Translations under genes and position numbers: made by a program
Shown here: positions 38,785 to 59,506 of the stretch, piece after piece
Position numbering within the stretch: position 1 is the stretch's first letter
Layout: every line of letters begins with the position of its first letter
Notes under the pieces: model-generated
Seen by the model: the letters and a program-made list of their open reading frames with translations, nothing else
What the model was told of the DNA's origin: nothing
The model's database searches: none
DNA from: Methylobacterium sp.
GTDB lineage: Bacteria; Pseudomonadota; Alphaproteobacteria; Rhizobiales; Beijerinckiaceae
NCBI RefSeq assembly: GCF_019745455.1
Contig: NZ_JAIETD010000020.1
Location: 37,951-101,950, forward strand
Reading direction: 5' to 3'
Length of the DNA: 64,000 bases

Positions 38785-39524
38785 CACGCGTTCTCCTCGG
38801 AAGCGGGAGCCTCGGGAGCCGGCGCTTCGGTGGCAGGGGCGGAGGCGCCCTGCTCACGGAACTTGCCAGGCTGCGGAACGTCAGCGGGAAGCTTGCGCTT
38901 CACCGCGTCGCGGATCTGGATCCAACCGCCGGCGACGCCCGGTACGGCGCCCTCGACGAGGATGAGGCCACGCTCAGGGTCCGTGCGCACGACGCGCAGG
39001 TTCTGGGTGGTGACCCGATCGACGCCCATATGGCCGGGCATCTTCTTGTTCTTAAAGGTCTTGCCGGGGTCCTGACGGCCACCGGTCGAACCGATCGAAC
39101 GGTGCGAGATCGATACGCCGTGGGTGGCGCGCAGACCGCCGAAGTTCCAGCGCTTCATGCCGCCGGCAAAGCCCTTGCCGGTGGTTGTGCCGGTGACATC
39201 GACGAACTGACCAGGAATGAAGTGGTCGGCCGTGATCTCGGCACCGACCGGGATCATCGCGTCCTCGGACACGCGGAACTCGGCAAGCTTCTGCTTCGGC
39301 TCGACCTTGGCGACCGCGAAGCGGCCACGCTCGGCGGCCGACACGTTCTTTACCTTGGCCTTGCCGACGCCGACCTGAAGGGCGACGTAGCCGTTCTTCT
39401 CGACGGTGCGGTGGGCAACCACCTGGCATTGATCGATCTTGAGCACGGTCACGGGCACGTGTTCCCCAGCATCCGTAAAGATGCGGGTCATCCCGACCTT
39501 CTGTGCAATGACGCCTGAGCGCAT
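38784..39524 (-). CDS. rplC: 50S ribosomal protein L3
   Basis: A 246-residue L3 with the conserved [25 protein letters not shown] loop near the peptidyl-transferase centre. It has an Ala/Pro/Glu-rich acidic tail of about 25 residues ([16 protein letters not shown]), an extension seen in related alphaproteobacteria. Confidence 0.98.
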   Translation of the reverse strand: MRSGVIAQKVGMTRIFTDAGEHVPVTVLKIDQCQVVAHRTVEKNGYVALQVGVGKAKVKNVSAAERGRFAVAKVEPKQKLAEFRVSEDAMIPVGAEITADHFIPGQFVDVTGTTTGKGFAGGMKRWNFGGLRATHGVSISHRSIGSTGGRQDPGKTFKNKKMPGHMGVDRVTTQNLRVVRTDPERGLILVEGAVPGVAGGWIQIRDAVKRKLPADVPQPGKFREQGASAPATEAPAPEAPASEENA

Positions 39525-39574
39525 AGGTATCTCCCTCGCGCGATGAAACGGTAAGCTCTAAATCCCCGCGGGAC

Positions 39575-39883
<309 letters not shown>

Positions 39884-39909
39884 GACCTAAACCTTGGCGG
39901 GACGTTGAA

Positions 39910-39933
39910 GGGGCGGGCGCGAGGACCCGCCCC
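39910..39933 (-). terminator. GC hairpin between tuf and rpsJ (weak terminator candidate)
   Basis: On the minus strand GGGGCGGG and CCCGCCCC pair in a perfect 8-bp stem with an 8-nt loop, followed only by TTC. It may cause partial termination or mark processing between the highly expressed tuf gene and the S10 genes. Without a T-run, full termination is unlikely. Confidence 0.4.
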
Positions 39934-39968
39934 CGATCGTTCCCTGCGGACGTGATCGTTTCGTGTGA

Positions 39969-41159
<1,191 letters not shown>

Positions 41160-41210
41160 CGTAGCCTCCGTCTATCCGAATGAATGGGTGGGGTGCTGCA
41201 GCGATACGCC

Positions 41211-43286
<2,076 letters not shown>

Positions 43287-43316
43287 CGGATTGCTCCTGA
43301 AGAGTCCTGAGGCCGC

Positions 43317-43787
43317 TTACCAGCGGTAGTGCGAGAAGGCGCGGTTGGCTTCCGCCATCCGGTGCGTGTCTTCCCGCTTCTTGACGGCGTTGCCGCGGTT
43401 GTTCGCGGCATCGAGGAGTTCGGCCGAGAGCCGCTCGACCATGGTGCGGTCGTTCCGACCACGGGCGGCCTGGATCAGCCAACGGATCGCCAGCGCCTGG
43501 CGGCGCTCGGTGCGAACCTCGACCGGAACCTGGTAGGTGGCGCCGCCGACGCGGCGCGAGCGGACCTCGATGGCCGGGGCAACATTGTCGAGGGCGGCGC
43601 GGAACACCTCGATCGGGTTCGTGCGGGCGCGGCTCTCGACGATGTCGAAGGCGCCGTAAACGATGCCTTCGGCGATCGACTTCTTGCCCTCGTACATGAT
43701 CGAATTCATGAACTTGGTGAGCACGACGTCGCCGTACTTGGCGTCGGGGATGATTTCACGCTTCTCGGCAGAATGGCGGCGGGACAT
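43317..43787 (-). CDS. rpsG: 30S ribosomal protein S7
   Basis: A 156-residue S7 ([37 protein letters not shown]...), primary 16S rRNA binder and, in Escherichia coli, str operon repressor. It is located 114 nt after rpsL. Confidence 0.98.
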   Translation of the reverse strand: MSRRHSAEKREIIPDAKYGDVVLTKFMNSIMYEGKKSIAEGIVYGAFDIVESRARTNPIEVFRAALDNVAPAIEVRSRRVGGATYQVPVEVRTERRQALAIRWLIQAARGRNDRTMVERLSAELLDAANNRGNAVKKREDTHRMAEANRAFSHYRW

Positions 43788-43901
43788 CGCTCGCTCCGTA
43801 TCGGTATCACTTCAATCTGAACCACCCCACGCAGGCCGCCTTGGGCGAATGGCCGGCGACATCCTTGTGGGGTGCGCGAATTCTTGCTTGGGACGCAGAT
43901 C

Positions 43902-44273
43902 TTACTTCGGACGCTTGGCGCCGTACTTCGAGCGGCGCTGCTTGCGGCCCTTGACGCCCTGCGTGTCGAGCACGCCGCGCAGGATGTGGTAGCGCACGCC
44001 CGGAAGATCCTTCACGCGGCCGCCGCGGATCATCACCACGGAGTGTTCCTGAAGGTTGTGGCCCTCGCCCGGGATGTAGCCGATGACCTCGAAGCCATTG
44101 GTCAGACGAACCTTGGCGACCTTGCGGAGCGCGGAGTTCGGCTTCTTCGGGGTCGTCGTGTAGACGCGCGTGCAGACGCCACGCTTCTGCGGGCAGGCCT
44201 CGAGGGCCGGCACCTTGTTGCGGCTCTTCTGCGCCTTGCGCGGCTGGGCGATCAGCTGGTTGATCGTCGGCAT
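43902..44273 (-). CDS. rpsL: 30S ribosomal protein S12
   Basis: A 123-residue S12, first gene of the str operon. Lys43 in TPKKPNS and Lys88 in RVKDLPG are the residues whose change gives streptomycin resistance. Both are wild type here, so S12 itself predicts sensitivity. It begins about 275 nt downstream of the predicted str transcription start. Confidence 0.98.
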   Translation of the reverse strand: MPTINQLIAQPRKAQKSRNKVPALEACPQKRGVCTRVYTTTPKKPNSALRKVAKVRLTNGFEVIGYIPGEGHNLQEHSVVMIRGGRVKDLPGVRYHILRGVLDTQGVKGRKQRRSKYGAKRPK

Positions 44274-44553
44274 GCCAATCCTCTCGCAACGCGTCGCCTC
44301 ATGGCGACCGTCGAAATCATCTGTCTCGTGTCGACCGCTGGGGTACAGCGAAACGCAAAACCGCGCCCCAGGCTGCGATCAGCCTTTGGCGCGTCGTTGC
44401 GAGCAGAGGACCACAGACGCTAGGCCCGCGGTCGTACCAGACTGACACGTGTTCGTCGTTTTGAATGTCGGTCGCGTTTAGGCGGTCTGGATCGTGGCTT
44501 CTGAGGAAGCGCGTCGATCGGCTACCGCCTACGGCCAGCCGTTCAATGTGGGT

Positions 44554-44582
44554 CTGTTAGAGCCGGATTCGCCTGACGTCAA
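44554..44582 (-). promoter_or_regulatory. Predicted promoter of the str (rpsL-rpsG-fusA-tuf) operon
   Basis: On the minus strand a -35 of TTGACG (44577-44582) and a -10 of TAACAG (44554-44559) are 17 nt apart. Transcription would start near 44547, leaving a 5' leader of about 275 nt before rpsL. The whole 44274-44751 gap otherwise holds only this promoter and the rpoC terminator. A plus-strand frame through it is not credible. Confidence 0.6.
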
Positions 44583-44699
44583 CCGCGAAGTGGCTGGATG
44601 TGAAGGAAACGTAACGTTCCTGGGGCGATCGGCGCTTCGGGTCAGGGTGGAATCCTTGGCTGTTTCGCCGGAACTCCGGAATTATTGCGGTGGAACGAA

Positions 44700-44727
44700 G
44701 AAGGGGCCGCCTCTCGGCAGCCCCTTC
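44700..44727 (-). terminator. Intrinsic terminator of the rpoBC operon
   Basis: On the minus strand GAAGGGGCTGCC and GGCGGCCCCTTC pair with one mismatch around GAGA, followed by TTCGTT. It lies 24 nt after the rpoC stop. The T-run is short, but position and stem strength fit. Confidence 0.7.
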
Positions 44728-44751
44728 GGACAGTGTCTAAGCCCGGTGGCC

Positions 44752-48960
<4,209 letters not shown>

Positions 48961-49118
48961 GATCGTCTCCTGATGACGGGGTGCCCCGCGCTCGGGCAGC
49001 CACGTACTGAAATGTGTCGGCGCCGCGACCGGCCGGGTCGCCGCTGGCCGTTTAGGAAGGTGCTACCCCTCCCCGCTCGAACCGTGCCGGCTCGCCTCAG
49101 CCGGCACGGGAGCGTGCC

Positions 49119-53243
<4,125 letters not shown>

Positions 53244-53415
53244 GTGTGACCTCGCTCCACCATTCCGCGTACCGGGTGCCCGGGGAAGGCGACACGCCTC
53301 CCGCGACCAGGCGATGAGACAGCCCCGCCGGACCGGCCTCACCCGAAACTCACTCAAGAGGCCCGTTCCAGGGCCGATCAGGTCGACTTGAAGCAACCTC
53401 GCTTTAAGCGACCTT

Positions 53416-53441
53416 GGCCCACGGGTCGGAACCCGCGGGCC
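53416..53441 (-). other. Strand-specific hairpin in the rplL-rpoB intergenic region
   Basis: On the mRNA strand GGCCCGCGGGT and ACCCGTGGGCC pair over 11 bp around TCCG, using one G.U pair; the opposite strand would have an A.C mismatch. The strand bias suggests selection as RNA. No T-run follows. In Escherichia coli the same gap has a partial attenuator and an RNase III site. The functional parallel is an inference. Confidence 0.5.
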
Positions 53442-53508
53442 TGGATTGTGGGCGGTCCTTCAAAGGACCCGCCGAACCTTGACGGACCCGCAGAGGTCCA
53501 TCGCGTCC

Positions 53509-53889
53509 TTACTTGAGTTCGACCTTGGCGCCGGCCTTCTCGAGCTGGGCCTTGATCTTCTCGGCCTCGTCCTTCGTGACGGACTCCTTGACGGCCTTGG
53601 GAGCCGCCTCGACGAGATCCTTGGCTTCCTTGAGGCCGAGGCCGGTGATCGCGCGGACCTCCTTGATGACCTCGATCTTCTTGTCGCCAGCGCCGGCGAG
53701 CATGACCGTGAACTCGGTCTGCTCCTCGGCGGCGGCGGCAGCGCCACCACCGGCGGCCGGGCCGGCAGCGACGGCGACGGCAGCGGCGGCCGAGACGCCC
53801 CACTTCTCTTCGAGCATCTTGGCGAGGTCGGCGGCCTCGAGGACGGTGAGCGACGACAGGTCGTCGACGAGCTTGGCGAGATCAGCCAT
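53509..53889 (-). CDS. rplL: 50S ribosomal protein L7/L12
   Basis: A 126-residue stalk protein. The N-terminal dimerisation domain ([31 protein letters not shown]) is followed by an Ala/Gly-rich hinge and a C-terminal factor-binding domain with [37 protein letters not shown]. It follows rplJ by 57 nt. Confidence 0.98.
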   Translation of the reverse strand: MADLAKLVDDLSSLTVLEAADLAKMLEEKWGVSAAAAVAVAAGPAAGGGAAAAAEEQTEFTVMLAGAGDKKIEVIKEVRAITGLGLKEAKDLVEAAPKAVKESVTKDEAEKIKAQLEKAGAKVELK

Positions 53890-53946
53890 TGTAGTGTTCC
53901 TTCATATATCGGTTTGAACGGATGGATTTTGAAGGGGTGAACCGGC

Positions 53947-54465
53947 TCAGGCCGCTTCGTCCTTCGTGGCATAGGCCCCGAACACGCGGGCGAGCTTGGC
54001 CGCCGGCGCATTGACGACCTGGGCGATCTTGGTCGCGGGAGCCTGGATGAGGCCCACGATCTTGGCGCGCAGTTCGTCGAGGGACGGAAGCGAGGCCAAG
54101 GCCTTCACGCCGTCCGGGTTCAGGGAAGTCTTCCCCATGGCGCCGCCAAGGATCACGAGCTTCTCGTTGGTCTTGGCGAAGTCCACCGCCACCTTGGCGG
54201 CCGCGACCGGATCGCTCGAATAGGCGAGCAGGGTCGGGCCCTTCAGGAGCGGCTTGATGGAGGAAACGTCCGTGCCATCGAGAGCGATGTTGGCGATGCG
54301 GTTCTTGGTGACCTTCACGGTGGCACCGGCGAGCTTCATCTGCGAGCGCAGCTTCTGCATGTCGGCGACCGTAAGGCCTTTGTAGTGGGCCACGACAACG
54401 ACGGCGGTGTTCGCAAACACGCCGTTGAGCGTCGTGACGAGATCAGCTTTGGCTGTCCTGTCCAC
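53947..54465 (-). CDS. rplJ: 50S ribosomal protein L10
   Basis: A 172-residue stalk base protein and, with L7/L12, translational repressor of its operon. GTG 54465 gives [17 protein letters not shown] with GGAGAGAG upstream and the standard length. An open frame extends to 54792 but runs through the L10 leader RNA and is not coding. Confidence 0.97.
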   Translation of the reverse strand: MDRTAKADLVTTLNGVFANTAVVVVAHYKGLTVADMQKLRSQMKLAGATVKVTKNRIANIALDGTDVSSIKPLLKGPTLLAYSSDPVAAAKVAVDFAKTNEKLVILGGAMGKTSLNPDGVKALASLPSLDELRAKIVGLIQAPATKIAQVVNAPAAKLARVFGAYATKDEAA

Positions 54466-54693
54466 TGGGGCTCTCTCCGGTTGGCGGAACCCTGAAGCGG
54501 GTCCGCCGGTTGCACATGCCGCCCGGGACGGAACTCGGCTACGAATCGAAGCCGGAACGTCCTCGAACGACGCTTCACGGCCCTGTCCCCTGGCGGCCTC
54601 CGCGAACGGCGGACGACACGGGCGAGATGGTTCAAACCGATACCTCCCCGCGCTGCTCGAGGCAGCGAAGCGAGGGTGTTGAATTCGGTCTTC

Positions 54694-54753
54694 CCCGTCT
54701 GTGCAGGCTTTGAGGATTAAGCCGGTTGCCCGGCGCCTGCAGTCTCGGACAGG
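54694..54753 (-). ncRNA. L10 leader (autoregulatory element of rplJ-rplL)
   Basis: Read on the minus strand, CCTGTC pairs with GACGGG (one G.U) and TGCAGGC with GCCTGCA. They are separated by a CGAGAC/CA internal loop, the kink-turn recognised by the L10(L12) complex. An inner tetraloop hairpin GCCGG-GCAA-CCGGC is followed by TTAATCCTCAAA. Arrangement and sequence closely match the widespread L10 leader family. It lies about 230 nt upstream of rplJ and 130 nt after the predicted start of transcription. The rest of 54466-54995 shows no gene. Confidence 0.85.
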
Positions 54754-54894
54754 ACATGGCCGGACGAAGCTCCGCGAGGCGTTAAGCCCCACGAAACCTG
54801 CCGGCCATAACCGCCTGGTTGCCCAGGCGATTTCTCATGCGGAATGCGACCGATCGGTCGATTCCTTTCTCATGTATGAAAACGTTGAGGGGCG

Positions 54895-54923
54895 TCTATA
54901 GAGCCTCGCACGTCGCGTGCCAA
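54895..54923 (-). promoter_or_regulatory. Promoter of the rplJ-rplL-rpoB-rpoC operon
   Basis: On the minus strand TTGGCA (54918-54923) and TATAGA (54895-54900) are separated by exactly 17 nt. Transcription should start near 54888, ahead of the L10 leader. It lies about 70 nt beyond the stop of the upstream radical SAM gene, so the rplJ operon does not depend on read-through. Confidence 0.72.
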
Positions 54924-54995
54924 GGGGCTCGCGTCGAGAAATACGTCGCAGGCACGGGATTTTCCTTGACGCCGAGCCGCTGCTTCGCCGCCTTT

Positions 54996-56621
54996 TCAGG
55001 TGGGTAGGAAGCGCCGCGCCGCCCGCCACCAGGGCTCGCGCTCCTGGCGCTTCTGGTCGGCCTTGGCCGCGTAGAACGAGGCGTTGTGCTCGCCGCGCAG
55101 CGCCTCGCGCGTGAAGCGGATGAGATGGTGTGCGACGAAACCCATGTTGAAGATCGCCTCGATCTGTCCGCGCTTGAGAGCGTGGCCGGCCGCGCGCCAG
55201 AACACCCGCCTGTAGTCGGATAGCAGGCCGACCCTCAGGGCGATGTTGAAGCCGAGGATCACGCCGCGTCGCAGGTTGGTCCGGGTCAGCTTGCCCTTCA
55301 TCGGGGTCTTGATCCGGTTCGGATAAGTCACCTCGACCTGATGCCGGAACCGCTCGAACAGATGGGCCGGCTCGTAGGCGTGGGCGATCGCCCGGCGCCA
55401 GCTCGCCACGACGTCGTCGTGCGGGCGCTTGAACAGGACGTTCGATTCGAGTGAAGCGTCGTGGACGAGGCGGCCCTCGCGGGTGAGCCGGTCCCAGAGC
55501 GGGGTCTTCGGCAGCGCCTGGAGGAGGTTCATCGTCAGCACCGGCACCGCCGATTTGTCGATGAAGTCGATGAGCTTTTGCTCGGACCCATCGGTATCGG
55601 TATCAAGGCCGAGAATGATGCCGGAGGTCACCTCGAGGCCATAGCTGTTGAGGGTTTCGATCGCCTCGTACATCGGCACGGCGGCATTGTGCTTCTTGTC
55701 GATGCCCGCAAGCGCCTCCTCCTCGGGCGTCTCGATGCCAACGAACACCGTCATGAAGTTCGCCTGGCGCATCAGCTCGAGGATGTCGGGCTGCTTGGCC
55801 ATGTTCAGCGTCGCCTCGCAGGCGAATTGCAGCGGATAAGCGTTCTTCTTCTGCCACTCCACTAGGTGGGGCAGCATGTCCTTGGTCGCCTTGCGGTTCC
55901 CGATGAAGTTGTCGTCGACGAAGTAGACCACCGCCGGGTGGCCCGGCTGGGAGATGATCGCGTCGAGCTCGGCGCACATCTGCTCAGGGGTCTTCAGCCG
56001 CGGCTGGCGGCCGTAGAGCTGAGGGATATCGCAGAATTCACAACGATATGGGCAGCCGGACGAGAACTGCAGGGAGCCGATAAGGTAGCGCTTCAGGGGG
56101 GCCGCTTCGTAGGCCGGCGATGGGAAGTCGGCGAGCGGCAGCCGCTCCTTGGTCTCCAGCTTGACCTGGGCGGACGGTATCGAGACGTCGCGGTCGAGGA
56201 TCTCGACGAGCTGGTCGGTGGCATCGCCGATCTCGCCGACATGCAGGTAATCGAATTCGGGATATTCCTCCGGGGCACCCGAGACCGAGGGACCGCCGAG
56301 GACGGTGACCCTGCCGGCTTCATTGGCACGGGCGTAGATATCCCTGATCTGCGGCGCCTGGATGTGCATGCCCGACACGAACACCGCGTCGGCCCAGGCG
56401 AAATCCTCCGCCCTAGCCCGCTTGATGTTCTCGTCGATGAAGCGGCACTCCCACGCTTCGGGCATGTAGGCCGCGATGAGGAGAAGGCCTTGCGGCGGCA
56501 TGAACGCCTTCACGCCGCCCATGAGGGGGTAGGCGTGGGCGAATGTCCCGAAGGACGGCGTGTAGGCGGGGAAGACGCAGAGGATGCGTCGGCGGGATGA
56601 GACCGGGAGGGTGCATCGCAT
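54996..56621 (-). CDS. B12-binding radical SAM protein, HpnP-like (hopanoid C-2 methylase family)
   Basis: A 541-residue protein (from ATG 56621; an in-frame codon at 56672 would add 17). The N-terminal B12-binding-like domain (about 10-150) has RRILCVFPAYTPSFGTFAHAYPLMGGVKAFMPPQGLLLIAAY. The radical SAM [4Fe-4S] motif is CPYRCEFC at Cys190, Cys194 and Cys197. The C-terminal region (TYPNRIKTP... NIRRG-like) fits the DUF4070 tail of HpnP. HpnP methylates bacteriohopanepolyols at C-2. The assignment is from remembered family sequence, so a paralogue of different specificity is possible. It sits, unusually, between rplA and rplJ. Confidence 0.7.
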   Translation of the reverse strand: MRCTLPVSSRRRILCVFPAYTPSFGTFAHAYPLMGGVKAFMPPQGLLLIAAYMPEAWECRFIDENIKRARAEDFAWADAVFVSGMHIQAPQIRDIYARANEAGRVTVLGGPSVSGAPEEYPEFDYLHVGEIGDATDQLVEILDRDVSIPSAQVKLETKERLPLADFPSPAYEAAPLKRYLIGSLQFSSGCPYRCEFCDIPQLYGRQPRLKTPEQMCAELDAIISQPGHPAVVYFVDDNFIGNRKATKDMLPHLVEWQKKNAYPLQFACEATLNMAKQPDILELMRQANFMTVFVGIETPEEEALAGIDKKHNAAVPMYEAIETLNSYGLEVTSGIILGLDTDTDGSEQKLIDFIDKSAVPVLTMNLLQALPKTPLWDRLTREGRLVHDASLESNVLFKRPHDDVVASWRRAIAHAYEPAHLFERFRHQVEVTYPNRIKTPMKGKLTRTNLRRGVILGFNIALRVGLLSDYRRVFWRAAGHALKRGQIEAIFNMGFVAHHLIRFTREALRGEHNASFYAAKADQKRQEREPWWRAARRFLPT

Positions 56622-56857
56622 GCCCGGCGTTCTAGCACAGCCTGCGCCGGAATCATCACCCTGCCGCAACACTGGGCGCGTCGTTTTTTGTCGCTGGCTG
56701 CTCGGCCGCTAAACCTTGCGACGTCGCGCAGGGGCGCCACTCGCGCCGACCATGGCCGGCGCCGTCTCCGGCTGCGTTTTCGCGTTCGCGATGTTCGCCG
56801 GAGCCACGGTGACGCTGCTGGCGGAAAGGCGGACGGGCATTCTGGCCGAGGAGAACG

Positions 56858-56885
56858 AAAAACGCCCGGCCTTGTGGGCCGGGCG
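56858..56885 (-). terminator. Intrinsic terminator after rplA
   Basis: On the minus strand CGCCCGGCC and GGCCGGGCG form a perfect 9-bp stem with a 5-nt loop, followed directly by TTTTT (56858-56862). It ends the rplK-rplA unit 26 nt after the rplA stop, before the radical SAM gene. Confidence 0.92.
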
Positions 56886-56910
56886 CTTCAAATCTCAAGG
56901 AGGAGCACGA

Positions 56911-57609
56911 TCAGACTGCGAGAACGCTCGCAGGCTCGACCCGCACGCCCGGACCCATCGAGGAGGTCACGGCGACGCGCTGGATGTAGGTGCCCTTGGC
57001 GCCAGCCGGCTTGGCCTTGGAGACCGCATCGGCGAAGGCCTTGATGTTCTCGACGAGCTTGTCGGCGTCGAACGACACCTTGCCGATGCCGGCATGCACG
57101 ATGCCCGCCTTCTCGACGCGGAACTCCACCGAGCCGCCCTTGGCGCCCGCAACGGCACCCTTCACGTCCATGGTGACGGTTCCGACCTTCGGGTTCGGCA
57201 TCAGGCCGCGCGGACCCAGAACCTTACCGAGACGTCCCACGAGGGGCATCATGTCCGGGGTCGCGATGCAGCGATCGAACTCGATCTTGCCGCTCTGGAC
57301 GATCTCGAGGAGATCCTCCGCTCCGACGATGTCGGCGCCGGCCGCCTTGGCGTCCTCGGCCTTGGCGCCGCGGGCGAAGACCGCCACCCGCACCGTCCGG
57401 CCGGAGCCGTTGGGCAGGTTGCAGACGCCGCGGACCATCTGATCGGCGTGGCGCGGGTCGACGCCGAGGTTCATCGAGATCTCGACCGTCTCGTCGAACT
57501 TGGCGCTGGCCTTGTCCTTCACGAGCTTGATCGCCTCGGCGATCGGATAGAGCTTCAGCGCGTCGATGCCCTCGCGGGCGGCGCGGATACGCTTGCCTTC
57601 ATGTGCCAT
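56911..57609 (-). CDS. rplA: 50S ribosomal protein L1
   Basis: A 232-residue L1 ([31 protein letters not shown]... [13 protein letters not shown]). ATG 57609 fits the family start, although the frame opens at 57663. L1 forms the mobile stalk and, in many bacteria, represses rplKA translation. It lies 13 nt after rplK. Confidence 0.98.
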   Translation of the reverse strand: MAHEGKRIRAAREGIDALKLYPIAEAIKLVKDKASAKFDETVEISMNLGVDPRHADQMVRGVCNLPNGSGRTVRVAVFARGAKAEDAKAAGADIVGAEDLLEIVQSGKIEFDRCIATPDMMPLVGRLGKVLGPRGLMPNPKVGTVTMDVKGAVAGAKGGSVEFRVEKAGIVHAGIGKVSFDADKLVENIKAFADAVSKAKPAGAKGTYIQRVAVTSSMGPGVRVEPASVLAV

Positions 57610-57622
57610 TGTGCCCTCCCCC

Positions 57623-58072
57623 TCAAGCGACGACGTCGAGGCCCATGGCCCGCGCGGAGCCACGGATCATCGCGACAGCGGCATCCACCGAGTCGCAGTT
57701 CAGGTCGGGCATCTTCTTCTCGGCGATCTCGCGCAACTGCGCTTCGGTCACCTTGCCCACCGTCGGGCCCTTGCCGGGCGTCTTCGAGCCGGAAGCCGGC
57801 TTCTTGCCGATCTTCAAGCCTGCGGCCTTCTTCAGGAAGAAGGTGACCGGTGGCTGCTTCATCTCGAAGGTGAAGGACCGGTCCTGGTAGGCCGTGATGA
57901 CGACCGGGATCGGGGTACCCTTCTCGATCTGCGCAGTCTTCGCGTTGAAGGCCTTGCAGAATTCCATGATGTTGAGGCCGCGCTGACCGAGCGCTGGGCC
58001 GATGGGCGGCGACGGATTGGCGGCGCCGGCCGGGACCTGAAGCTTCACGTAGCCCGTGATCTTCTTCGCCAT
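57623..58072 (-). CDS. rplK: 50S ribosomal protein L11
   Basis: A 149-residue L11 with the N-terminal proline-rich [30 protein letters not shown] and the rRNA-binding C-terminal domain. ATG 58072 has GGGAG upstream. A 7-bp hairpin sits 27 nt before the start. Confidence 0.98.
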   Translation of the reverse strand: MAKKITGYVKLQVPAGAANPSPPIGPALGQRGLNIMEFCKAFNAKTAQIEKGTPIPVVITAYQDRSFTFEMKQPPVTFFLKKAAGLKIGKKPASGSKTPGKGPTVGKVTEAQLREIAEKKMPDLNCDSVDAAVAMIRGSARAMGLDVVA

Positions 58073-58098
58073 AGGGACTGCTCCCAAAGAAATGTCCG

Positions 58099-58133
58099 CC
58101 GTCCGGCTGCCTCAGCACGGTCGGTTCGGACGG
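58099..58133 (-). promoter_or_regulatory. Hairpin in the rplK leader, possible L1 target
   Basis: CCGTCCG and CGGACGG pair perfectly over 7 bp around a 21-nt loop, 27 nt upstream of the rplK ATG. In Escherichia coli L1 represses this operon by binding a structure at the same location. No L1 consensus is clearly recognised, so the function is speculative. Confidence 0.3.
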
Positions 58134-58222
58134 TTGCAGGTCGCGGTGCGGCCCGTAGATCCCGGCGGCGAACCGGGCGGGCCTCCCGCGGATGATGCGC
58201 ACCGGCAGGCGGCGCGCTACGT

Positions 58223-58756
58223 TCAGGCCTTTTCGACCTGGGCGTATTCGAGCTCGACCGGCGTGGCGCGGCCGAAGATGGAAACGGCGACCTTGAGGCG
58301 CGAGCGGCTCTCGTCGATCTCCTCCACGGTGCCGTTGAACGAGGCGAACGGACCGTCGGCGACGCGGACGATCTCGCCGATCTCGAAGGAGATCGACGGC
58401 TTCGGCCGGTCGACGCCCTCGGCAACCTGACCCTTGATTCGCTCGGCCTCCGAATCAGGAATCGGCACCGGCTTCGACTTGTCGGCTCCGAGAAAGCCTG
58501 TGACCTTCGGGGTGTTCTTGATGAGGTGGTAGACCTCGTCGGTGAGGTCGCACTTCACCAGCACGTAGCCGGGGAAGAACTTGCGCTCGGCGTCGACCTT
58601 ACGGCCACGACGGACCTCCACAACCTTCTCGGTCGGCACCATCACTTCGTCGAACAGCTCCATCAGGCCGCGCTGAGCCGCCTGGTCCTTGATGGACTGC
58701 GCGACCTTGTTCTCGAAATTCGAGTAGGCGTGGACGATGTACCAGCGCTTCGACAC
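58223..58756 (-). CDS. nusG: Transcription termination/antitermination factor NusG
   Basis: A 177-residue NusG with an NGN domain (KRWYIVHAYSNFENKVAQSIKDQA) and a C-terminal KOW domain (EIGEIVRVADGPFASFNGTVEEID). GTG 58756 gives the family start MSKRWYIVHAY. In-frame GTG 58765 and TTG 58768 are alternatives. It couples RNA polymerase to Rho and ribosomes. Confidence 0.96.
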   Translation of the reverse strand: MSKRWYIVHAYSNFENKVAQSIKDQAAQRGLMELFDEVMVPTEKVVEVRRGRKVDAERKFFPGYVLVKCDLTDEVYHLIKNTPKVTGFLGADKSKPVPIPDSEAERIKGQVAEGVDRPKPSISFEIGEIVRVADGPFASFNGTVEEIDESRSRLKVAVSIFGRATPVELEYAQVEKA

Positions 58757-58821
58757 GGTTCTCACCAAATCCTGACGTCAGTCGGCCCTGGCGCTGAGCA
58801 CCGGTCGGGCCGAGAAAGTTC

Positions 58822-59124
58822 TTAGGCCCCGACCCCGAGGATCAGGGTGACGAGGTAGCGCAGGACCTGATCCACGGCAGTGAAGAACAGGCTCGCCACG
58901 ACGACCATGATGAACACCATGATAGTCGTCACAACTGTCTCCTTGCGCGTCGGCCACGTGACCTTGCGGCCTTCGTCGCGCACCTGGGACAGGAACTCGA
59001 ACGGGCCGACGCGCTTGGGAGCTGGCCGCGCGGGCGGGGTAGCCCGGGGCGGCGTCGGCGAGGCGGAGCCGCGCTGCGGGCTGCGCGCCGGGTCCACCTT
59101 CTTGGTTGCTTCGTTCGATGCCAT
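58822..59124 (-). CDS. secE: Preprotein translocase subunit SecE
   Basis: A 100-residue SecE. A basic, proline-rich N-terminal extension of about 40 residues is followed by the conserved FLSQVRDEGRKVTWPTRKETVVTT amphipathic helix. A single transmembrane helix (IMVFIMVVVASLFF) then completes the protein. ATG 59124 is chosen over an in-frame codon at 59136. It lies upstream of nusG in the common tRNA-Trp-secE-nusG order. Confidence 0.96.
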   Translation of the reverse strand: MASNEATKKVDPARSPQRGSASPTPPRATPPARPAPKRVGPFEFLSQVRDEGRKVTWPTRKETVVTTIMVFIMVVVASLFFTAVDQVLRYLVTLILGVGA

Positions 59125-59350
59125 TGATGCCAACAACAGGGAAAATCGATCCTAACCGGAAAGCGTACCGGCGCGGAGGCTCTGGTCGAAGCCCGCACCG
59201 AACACAGTCACCGATCTCGGAGTGCGAATGCTCTAGCGCAAGTCCCGTGTCTTGTCGACCGCGGGAGACCTGTCGACCGAGAGCACGAAATGCGCTTCTG
59301 ATCGAGGCTCCGGAGGAGGAAATCGATCAGGCACCGCGCTTGAACAATAA

Positions 59351-59427
59351 TGGCAGGAGTGGAGGGACTCGAACCCGCAACCTTCGGTTTTGGAGACCGA
59401 CGCTCTGACCAGTTGAGCTACACTCCT
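59351..59427 (-). tRNA. tRNA-Trp (anticodon CCA), 3' CCA encoded
   Basis: On the minus strand the cloverleaf is complete. The acceptor stem is AGGAGTG/CACTCCT, the D arm is GCTC/GAGC, and the anticodon stem is TCGGT/ACCGA with loop CTCCAAA (CCA anticodon). The T arm is GCGGG/CCCTC with one C.U mismatch and TTCGAGT loop. Discriminator G and CCA are encoded. It precedes secE by about 225 nt, the usual alphaproteobacterial arrangement. Confidence 0.97.
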
Positions 59428-59506
59428 ACGCGGCACGCTCCATGCCCGATACCGGCAGAGTGTGCAAGAGACTCGGCATATGCGAGCCGGCGAAATTCGA
59501 TGTTAC

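Noticed and set aside
53244..53396. N-terminal extension of rpoB by 51 residues
   Set aside because: Homologous start [18 protein letters not shown] and GAGG before ATG 53243; the extension lies in the untranslated rplL-rpoB gap.
54466..54792. N-terminal extension of the rplJ frame
   Set aside because: It runs through the L10 leader RNA; family length and a GTG with a good ribosome binding site place the start at 54465.
56716..57846. A plus-strand frame beginning with a hydrophobic segment near 56752
   Set aside because: It continues through the rplA terminator and antisense to rplA and rplK; only the first 40 residues look protein-like, by chance.
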